This document shows, piece after piece, positions 5,713 through 10,297 of a DNA stretch of 10,297 nucleotides. The notes below the pieces were generated by a model. That model saw only the letters and a list, made by a program, of their open reading frames with translations. It made no database searches and was not told the DNA's origin. A program made the position numbers and the translations under genes. The first letter of the stretch is position 1. Every line of letters begins with the position of its first letter. Source of the DNA: an uncultured Gemmatimonadota bacterium (lineage in GTDB: Bacteria > Gemmatimonadota > Gemmatimonadetes > Gemmatimonadales > Gemmatimonadaceae); the NCBI GenBank assembly GCA_946479895.1, contig CAMLHT010000128.1:1-10297 (forward strand), written 5' to 3'.

Positions 5713-6778
5713 GCCAGCGGGAGCGTTTGCCCCTGGCGTCGATATGGACGTACGGCGTGCGGTACCGCCGGCTGGTGTACTGGCCGACGCCGCCCACGAG
5801 CCCCGGGTGCTCCTGCTCCACTTCGTCGACCGCCTTCGAGATGAGGCGGATGTCCTTCATCGTGATGCGGCCATCGCGGTCGGCGTCGATCACGACGTCC
5901 GCCGCGTCGCCGTACTGGTGGCGGCTGTCCTTCGCTGACCGCTGGACCTTCCGGTTGTACGCCGGCGTGCGGAACCCCGAGTGAACGTCGAGCGCCATCG
6001 TCGGGAGGCTGTCCTCCCCGCGGTAGCGCGCGAGCCTCGTCAGCACGAGCTCCAGCTTGTCCAGCAGGCGCGGATCGAGGGCGACGTACTTCGGCCACAC
6101 GTCGTCCTGCTGATCGTGCGTGATGAAATCACGGATCCGGAAATGCCGGCTCACCGCGAGGTCGAGCATGTCCTCGGTCACCTCGATGAACCCGTCCGGC
6201 CGCTCCTTGTTGGCGCGATGGCCCAGCCGCTCGGCGACGTAGGTGCCGATGCGATAGCCGTTGAGGAACTGGCCGATCTTCGACGCGAAGGGAACGAGGA
6301 CGGCGACCGTCGGCTCGGAGATCACCTGCTCGACCCCGTTCTGGCTGAGCGCCAGGCGATAGACGCCCGGCGCTTCGGGGGCGACGACCGTCGAGCCTTC
6401 GAGCGGGCGTGCCGAAACGGTGTCCGGCCTCGCCTGCCCGACCGGGACCCAGCGATACTCGAGCTCCTCGGGATCGCTCGACACCACGAGCGGAAAGTCG
6501 AGCGACTCCGCGGGCATGGCTTCGCGAAGGGCGACGCCCATGCTGACCCCGAACGCGTCACGCGACGCGCGGGCGCCGAGCGTCGGTTCGGCGACGCCGA
6601 GGACGGAGGCGAATGGCGCGGGAGCGAACTTCAACGGACCCATGAACTGCAGGGCGCCGAGGGTGGCGAGGCCGCAGATCAGCGCGGTGCCGACGCCGAC
6701 GGCGCGCCGGATCGGCTGACCGAAGCGGCTGGGCTTTCTGCGTCTGGCGGTTCGGTTGGGAGTTCGTGGTGAGTCCAT
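5705..6778 (-). CDS. Membrane-anchored M15-type (YcbK/MepK-like, DUF882) murein peptidase
   Basis: 357 aa. A basic N-terminus is followed by one membrane segment (about 26-46), so the body should face the periplasm. Residues 50-165 hold a beta-rich, probably Ig-like region. The C-terminal domain has the M15 zinc motifs: HSGFRTPAYNRK (266-277), SRHQYGDAAD with H287 and D294 as ligands, and GGVGQYTS...YVHIDARG with H345. The 'GGVG.Y....VHID.....RW' ending is that of the YcbK/MepK branch, which cleaves peptidoglycan cross-links. An EF-hand-like loop, DADRDGRITMKD (298-309), lies between the second and third zinc ligands. The ATG (6778) has only a weak purine-rich AAAAGAGA upstream. A weak -10-like TATGCT lies at 6871-6866. 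The stop codon lies inside the 191-bp palindrome. Confidence 0.87.
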   Translation of the reverse strand: MDSPRTPNRTARRRKPSRFGQPIRRAVGVGTALICGLATLGALQFMGPLKFAPAPFASVLGVAEPTLGARASRDAFGVSMGVALREAMPAESLDFPLVVSSDPEELEYRWVPVGQARPDTVSARPLEGSTVVAPEAPGVYRLALSQNGVEQVISEPTVAVLVPFASKIGQFLNGYRIGTYVAERLGHRANKERPDGFIEVTEDMLDLAVSRHFRIRDFITHDQQDDVWPKYVALDPRLLDKLELVLTRLARYRGEDSLPTMALDVHSGFRTPAYNRKVQRSAKDSRHQYGDAADVVIDADRDGRITMKDIRLISKAVDEVEQEHPGLVGGVGQYTSRRYRTPYVHIDARGKRSRWRG

Positions 6779-6946
6779 CGGTCTCTTTTCCCGGCCAGGC
6801 GTGGGGATCGCTCAGATGTCCGACGATCCAGCGGATGCCGGGGTCTCAAACCCAAGCCTCGAAACAGCATAGGTCGGTGTCGCGCTTGCCGGAAGACCTT
6901 GCCCCCGCGATGGCACCTGCCGGCGGTTGCAGACCCGTGAATGGAG

Positions 6947-6972
6947 GGGCGCGACGATAGATTATCGCGCCC
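6947..6972. promoter_or_regulatory. Short inverted repeat upstream of gpmI
   Basis: GGGCGCGA (6947-6954) and TCGCGCCC (6965-6972) are perfect 8-bp arms around a 10-nt AT-richer loop containing GATAGATTAT. It lies 52 nt upstream of the gpmI start in the divergent 6779-7023 gap. It could be an operator overlapping a -10 region or a 5' UTR hairpin. No convincing -35 was found at the right spacing. The remainder of the gap shows no other clear structure. Confidence 0.4.
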
Positions 6973-7023
6973 GAGCGGTGTTTTGTTCCGCCGGGGACAG
7001 GATTCACCCGACGTAGAAGGGGA

Positions 7024-8565
7024 ATGACCAGGAAACGACCGGTAGTGCTGGTGGTGCTCGACGGGTGGGGATACCGGGCTGAGCGGGAAGGAAACGCGAT
7101 CGCGATGGCGGCAACGCCGACGTGGGACGCCCTTTGGCGCAACTACCCCCGAACGCTGCTCGAAGCCTCAGGCCTCGCCGTCGGGCTGCCGGTCGGACAG
7201 ATCGGCAACAGCGAGGTCGGCCACCTGAACCTGGGCGCCGGTCGCGTGGTGATGCAGGACCTCGTGCGCATCGACGAATCGATCCGGGACGGGAGCTTCT
7301 TCTCCAACCGCGCCTTCGTCGAGCAGATCACGGCCGCGGCAAAGGCAGGCAAGCGGGTGCACCTCGTGGGCCTGATCGGCAAGGGCGGTGTCCATGCGAT
7401 CGACCAGCACCTCTTCGCGCTCATCGACCTCTGCGCCCGGCTGGGAACGACGCCGGCGGTGCATGCGATGCTGGACGGGCGGGACACGATGCCGCGCTCG
7501 GGGCTCGGATACATGCGGGAGCTCCTCGACCGCGCGCGCGGCAAGGCGATCGTCGGCTCGGTCGGCGGCCGGTATTTCGGAATGGATCGCGACAACCGGT
7601 GGGAGCGCACGTCGAAGTGGTACGATTCGGCGGTGCGCGGAGTCGGTCCGTCGGCGACCGATCCGCTCGAGGTGATCGAGGCGGCGTACAACCGCGACGA
7701 GACCGACGAGTTCGTGATCCCGCACGCCATCGTGGCCGACGGGGCGCCCGTGGCCCCGATGCGCGACGGCGACGTGGTGCTGTGCTTCAACTACCGGTCG
7801 GACCGGATGCGGCAGATCGTGCGCGCGCTCACGGACCCGAAGTTCTCCGGGTTCGACGTGCGCGACCGCCCGAAGCTGACGGTGGCGACGATGACGATGT
7901 ACGACGAGACGTTCGATCTCCCGATCGCCTTCCCGCCCATCTCGATGGCGAACATCGTCGGCGAAATGGTGTCCAATGCCGGCATGACGATGCTGCGCAC
8001 GGCGGAGACGGAGAAGTACGCGCACGTGACGTACTTCTTCAACGGGCGGATCGAGACGCCTTTCCCCGGCGAGGAGCGCATCCTCGTGCCGAGCCAGAAG
8101 GTGCCGACGTACGACCTGATGCCCGAGATGAGCGCGCCGGGCGTGACCGACGTGCTGGTGGGGGCGATGCAGAAGGGCGATCACGACTTCATCCTCTGCA
8201 ACTTCGCCAATGGCGACATGGTGGGTCACACGGGATCGATTCCGGCGACCATCGCGGCCGTCGAAGTCGTGGACCGGTGCATGGCGCGGGTCCTGAAGGC
8301 GGCGCAGGAGACGGGCGCGCGGCTGCTCGTGACGGCGGACCACGGCAACTGCGAGATGATGATCGATCCGCAGACGGGCGGCCCGCATACGGCGCACACG
8401 ACGAGCCCTGTACCTTTCATCGCCGTGGACGAGCGCGGGCCGGCGCCGCTGCGCGGCGGCGGATCGCTGCGCGACGTCGGACCGACGGTACTGACACTGC
8501 TGGGCCTCGAACAACCCGCCGAGATGACGGGTACCGACTTGCACGAAGGGAGACAACGGGCGTGA
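7024..8565 (+). CDS. gpmI: 2,3-bisphosphoglycerate-independent phosphoglycerate mutase
   Basis: Interconverts 3- and 2-phosphoglycerate in glycolysis/gluconeogenesis, using a di-manganese alkaline-phosphatase-type site. The 513-aa length is normal for the family. Visible marks: VVLVVLDGWG with D13; GNSEVGHLNLGAGR with the phosphoserine nucleophile S63; HAMLDGRDTMPRSG (147-160); GGRYFGMDRDNRWERT (181-196); NYRSDRMRQI; ETEKYAHVTYFFNG; NFANGDMVGHTG with D398 and H402; TADHGNCEMM with D439-H440; and HTAHTTSPVPF with H458. These match the two metal sites of the Bacillus enzyme. The ATG is supported by family alignment ('..PVVLV.LDGWG' near the N-terminus). An A/G-rich AGAAGGGG directly precedes it but is close to the start. 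The stop overlaps the next gene (GTGA). Confidence 0.97.
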   Translation: MTRKRPVVLVVLDGWGYRAEREGNAIAMAATPTWDALWRNYPRTLLEASGLAVGLPVGQIGNSEVGHLNLGAGRVVMQDLVRIDESIRDGSFFSNRAFVEQITAAAKAGKRVHLVGLIGKGGVHAIDQHLFALIDLCARLGTTPAVHAMLDGRDTMPRSGLGYMRELLDRARGKAIVGSVGGRYFGMDRDNRWERTSKWYDSAVRGVGPSATDPLEVIEAAYNRDETDEFVIPHAIVADGAPVAPMRDGDVVLCFNYRSDRMRQIVRALTDPKFSGFDVRDRPKLTVATMTMYDETFDLPIAFPPISMANIVGEMVSNAGMTMLRTAETEKYAHVTYFFNGRIETPFPGEERILVPSQKVPTYDLMPEMSAPGVTDVLVGAMQKGDHDFILCNFANGDMVGHTGSIPATIAAVEVVDRCMARVLKAAQETGARLLVTADHGNCEMMIDPQTGGPHTAHTTSPVPFIAVDERGPAPLRGGGSLRDVGPTVLTLLGLEQPAEMTGTDLHEGRQRA

Positions 8566-9257
8566 GACAGATCTACATGGCAGCCGCCGCGGCCGCGGTG
8601 ATGACGGCGACAGCGGGCGCGCAGGTCGGGTATCCGCCGGCAAGGAGCCCGTTCCTCGACGTCGAGCAGCGTCACGAGCTGACCGTGTTCGGCGGGTACT
8701 TCAGCGCCAAGCGGGACGTCGCCGGCGTGGCGCCGAAGGGCGGCGCGGCGGGTGGGCTCCAGTACGAGTGGCGCGCGTCGGGCCCGCTGCACCTCGGCCT
8801 GAGCTTCATGGGCGTCAGCTCGGAGCGGCAGCGACTCGATCCGGCGAAGCCGATCGCCACGCGCGACGCGGGGATCGAGAAGCAGCCCCTCTGGGCCGCC
8901 GAGGGATTCCTGGCGGTGTCGCTCACTGGCGAGCGCAGCTGGCATCACCTGATGCCGATGGTGGGCGCGGGGCTGGGGCTCATCACGAACACCCGGGGCG
9001 CGGACGTAGGCGGGTTCAGGTTCGGCACCCGCTTTGCATTCCCGTGGGGCGTTGGCGTGCGCTGGATTCCGGGCGGCGGTCCGCTGCAGTTGCGGGCCGA
9101 CATCAAGGACTGGATGTACACCATCAAGTACCCGCAGGCGTACTACACGGCGTCGACGTCCGGCGACCCGGCGATCGTGCCGGCGGACGCGCCGACGTCG
9201 AGGTGGACCAACAACTTCGCGATGACGGTCGGGGGCTCGTTCACCTTCAAGCGGTGA
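8562..9257 (+). CDS. Secreted, probable outer-membrane beta-barrel protein
   Basis: 231 aa. It starts with GTG at 8562, which overlaps the gpmI TGA by 4 nt; AGGGAG (8547-8552) lies 9 nt upstream. An ATG at 8577 is a possible alternative. The N-terminus is a short hydrophobic Ala-rich signal peptide ending near TATAGAQ, with predicted cleavage around residue 20. The mature part has alternating polar/hydrophobic strands with Gly and aromatic residues (ELTVFGGYFSAKR, GGLQYEW, PLHLGLSFMGV, EGFLAVSLTG, PMVGAGLGLITN, RFGTRFAFPWGVGVRW, LQLRADIKDW, NFAMTVGGSFTF). This is typical of an 8-10-strand outer-membrane barrel. The last strand ends TFKR rather than with a terminal aromatic. No specific family or ligand can be named. 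It is likely co-transcribed with gpmI. Confidence 0.8.
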   Translation: MRQIYMAAAAAAVMTATAGAQVGYPPARSPFLDVEQRHELTVFGGYFSAKRDVAGVAPKGGAAGGLQYEWRASGPLHLGLSFMGVSSERQRLDPAKPIATRDAGIEKQPLWAAEGFLAVSLTGERSWHHLMPMVGAGLGLITNTRGADVGGFRFGTRFAFPWGVGVRWIPGGGPLQLRADIKDWMYTIKYPQAYYTASTSGDPAIVPADAPTSRWTNNFAMTVGGSFTFKR

Positions 9258-9291
9258 GTTGCCGCCGGCATCGCCCGAACGGGAGCGATCA

Positions 9292-9789
9292 ATGGCCGGC
9301 GACTTCGAAGACATCCACGACCTCGAGAACCTGAACGATCGCGAGCTGCGCGACCTGGTCCGCGAGCACCTCGAAGCCTCCAAGGCCCTCGACATCGCGG
9401 ACATCACCGTGCGCGTGGAGGATGGCACGGTCATCCTCGAGGGCCGGGTGGGTGACGCTGGCGAGGAGCAGGTGGCGGAGCACATCCTCACCGACGTCCT
9501 CGGCATCTCGAACTACCGCAACGAGCTGGTGGCGGACCCGATCCGCCGGGCGGAAAGCCCGATGGCGATCGACGAGCACCTCGCCGACGAAGACGCGCAC
9601 GAGGGCCTGCTGCTCGGGGACCGGGCGGTGTCGCTGACCGACGAGTCGGAGCACCTGGCCGATTCACCGGAGACGGAGTCCGAAGGGACGTCCGACATCG
9701 GCAAGGCGATCGAGAACGCCGAGCCCTGGATTCCGCCCGAGAGCCCGACGCCGGAAGGCCTGAGCCGGGGAGAGGGAGCTTCGAGCTGA
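9292..9789 (+). CDS. BON-domain protein
   Basis: 165 aa. The BON domain spans about residues 20-82: LRDLVREHLEASKALDIADI, then TVRVEDGTVILEGRVGDAGE, then VAEHILTDVLGISNYRNELV. The 'v.dG.V.L.G.v.....' turn is characteristic. BON domains are thought to bind phospholipid or sit at envelope interfaces. No signal peptide or lipobox is visible, so a cytoplasmic location is possible. The rest is strongly acidic and ends in a Pro-rich tail (WIPPESPTPEG). The start is the ATG at 9292 because GGGAG (9281-9285) lies 6 nt upstream; a TTG at 9259 in the same frame has no such support. It follows the beta-barrel gene after 34 nt and probably shares its transcript. Confidence 0.85.
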   Translation: MAGDFEDIHDLENLNDRELRDLVREHLEASKALDIADITVRVEDGTVILEGRVGDAGEEQVAEHILTDVLGISNYRNELVADPIRRAESPMAIDEHLADEDAHEGLLLGDRAVSLTDESEHLADSPETESEGTSDIGKAIENAEPWIPPESPTPEGLSRGEGASS

Positions 9790-9806
9790 CGGGTCCACGA
9801 GCCATT

Positions 9807-9834
9807 CCAGCCTCGAGCCGCGGGCTCGAGCTGG
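9807..9834 (+). terminator. Hairpin after the BON-domain gene (possible terminator without T-tract)
   Basis: CCAG-c-CTCGAGCC (9807-9819) pairs with GGCTCGAGCTGG (9823-9834): 12 bp with one bulged C and a 3-nt GCG loop, starting 17 nt after the TGA stop. No T-run follows on the plus strand, so it is either an atypical terminator or an RNA-stabilising 3' hairpin separating the BON gene from queD. Confidence 0.45.
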
Positions 9835-9893
9835 CGGCTTGTCGCATGAAAACCCGGAGGCTCGTCAGCGCGAAGCCCGCTTAGCTTTTCCGG

Positions 9894-10297
9894 ATGCGCG
9901 CTTCCCTGACCCGTCGTGTCGCCTTCGCCGCCGCCCATCGCTATCGCGTGGCGGCATGGTCGGACGAGAAGAACCTCGAAACGTTCGGGCTGTGCTCACG
10001 CCCGAGCTATCACGGACATTCCTACGTCTGCGACGTCACCGTTGCCGGCGCCATCGACCCGGTCACGGGCTTCTGCGTCGACCTTGGCGTGCTCGACCGG
10101 ATTCTCGCCACTGAAGTGCGCGAGCGCTTCGACCACCGCAACATCAACCTCGACGTCCCGGAATTCGCGGACGGAAAGCTGATGCCGACGGGAGAGAACC
10201 TGGCCCGGTTCATCTTCGAGCGGGTGAGTGACGCCCTCGACGGAACGGTCAAGGTCGTGCGCGTGACGGTGGCGGAGGATTCGACGCTGAGCGCGAC
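9894..10297 (+). CDS. queD: 6-carboxytetrahydropterin synthase / 6-pyruvoyl-tetrahydropterin synthase family, partial
   Basis: 134 codons are present; the 3' end is cut by the window. The T-fold enzyme marks are FAAAHRY with H15, LCSRPSYHGHSY with catalytic C34 and zinc ligands H40 and H42, ERFDHRNIN with the D80-H81 pair, LDVPEF, and PTGENLARFIFE with substrate-binding E101. QueD turns dihydroneopterin triphosphate into 6-carboxy-tetrahydropterin for queuosine/deazapurine synthesis. The C-x5-HGH spacing and 'DHRNINLDVPEF' also match pyruvoyl-tetrahydropterin synthases, whereas E. coli QueD has C-x3-HGH, so the exact reaction is open. The ATG fits the family N-terminus (M..s.tRRv.FaAAHR) but has no Shine-Dalgarno. 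A 12-codon in-frame mini-ORF ends (TAG) 9 nt before it. Confidence 0.88.
   Translation, partial: MRASLTRRVAFAAAHRYRVAAWSDEKNLETFGLCSRPSYHGHSYVCDVTVAGAIDPVTGFCVDLGVLDRILATEVRERFDHRNINLDVPEFADGKLMPTGENLARFIFERVSDALDGTVKVVRVTVAEDSTLSA

Noticed and set aside
6779..7023. Hidden small gene in the divergent gap between the M15 peptidase and gpmI
   Set aside because: The short open frames there have no Shine-Dalgarno, no coding character and no recognisable product; only the 6947-6972 inverted repeat stands out.
7122..9257. 711-codon plus-strand frame apparently joining gpmI sequence to the beta-barrel gene
   Set aside because: Its first 480 codons are an out-of-frame Arg-rich shadow of gpmI. Only the part from GTG 8562 is a real gene, which has its own signal peptide and Shine-Dalgarno.
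7168..9506. Long minus-strand frames (491 and 426 codons) under gpmI, the beta-barrel and the BON gene
   Set aside because: Low-complexity Arg/His-rich shadows opposite well-supported plus-strand genes.
9851..9893. preQ1 riboswitch upstream of queD
   Set aside because: No matching stem-loop plus A-rich tail is seen; the short CCGGA/TCCGG pairing is too weak to call.

Overview
This is a GC-rich bacterial chromosomal window with tightly packed, mostly housekeeping genes and no sign of phage, transposase, CRISPR, tRNA or rRNA. The Gram-negative cell plan (a predicted outer-membrane beta-barrel protein, and a YcbK/MepK-like M15 murein peptidase) and the gene style, especially the small N-terminal 'RIQRRLE...GYQILDYIEFLESKYAE' protein, suggest Gemmatimonadota. 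Acidobacteriota is an alternative. This is an impression from protein style, not a database result.

Layout: everything from 1 to 6778 is on the minus strand and everything from 7024 to the end is on the plus strand. They diverge from a 245-bp gap (6779-7023). Read in the direction of transcription, the minus block is: M15-type peptidase; a 191-bp giant palindrome; an uncharacterised 150-aa protein overlapping a DUF1232 membrane protein; a GGGAGT-type palindromic element; guaB (IMP dehydrogenase); a second GGGAGT-type element; an APC-family amino-acid permease closed by a strong Rho-independent terminator; then a DHH/DHHA1 phosphoesterase (NrnA-like) overlapping the start of an Mrp-type Fe-S carrier cut by the window edge. 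The plus block is gpmI (phosphoglycerate mutase), a secreted beta-barrel protein overlapping it by 4 nt, a BON-domain protein, and a queD/PTPS-family gene cut by the window edge.

The genes do not form one pathway. They cover purine synthesis (guaB), nanoRNA/pAp turnover (nrnA), Fe-S assembly (mrp), glycolysis (gpmI), pterin/deazapurine synthesis (queD), envelope work (M15 peptidase, beta-barrel, BON, DUF1232) and amino-acid uptake. Two translationally coupled pairs (nrnA-mrp, hypothetical-DUF1232) and one more 4-nt overlap (gpmI-beta-barrel) indicate short operons.

The most unusual content is intergenic. Three long inverted-repeat elements (2868-2940, 4499-4592, 5522-5712) sit at the 3' ends of three successive minus-strand genes. 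Each touches or contains that gene's stop codon. All three stops are TAG, while every other complete gene here ends in TGA. Two of the elements are built from GGGAGT units that can fold either as a hairpin or as G-quadruplexes, and they flank guaB. The third has two perfect 40-bp arms. The 5' end of guaB also holds two mutually exclusive hairpins resembling an attenuator.
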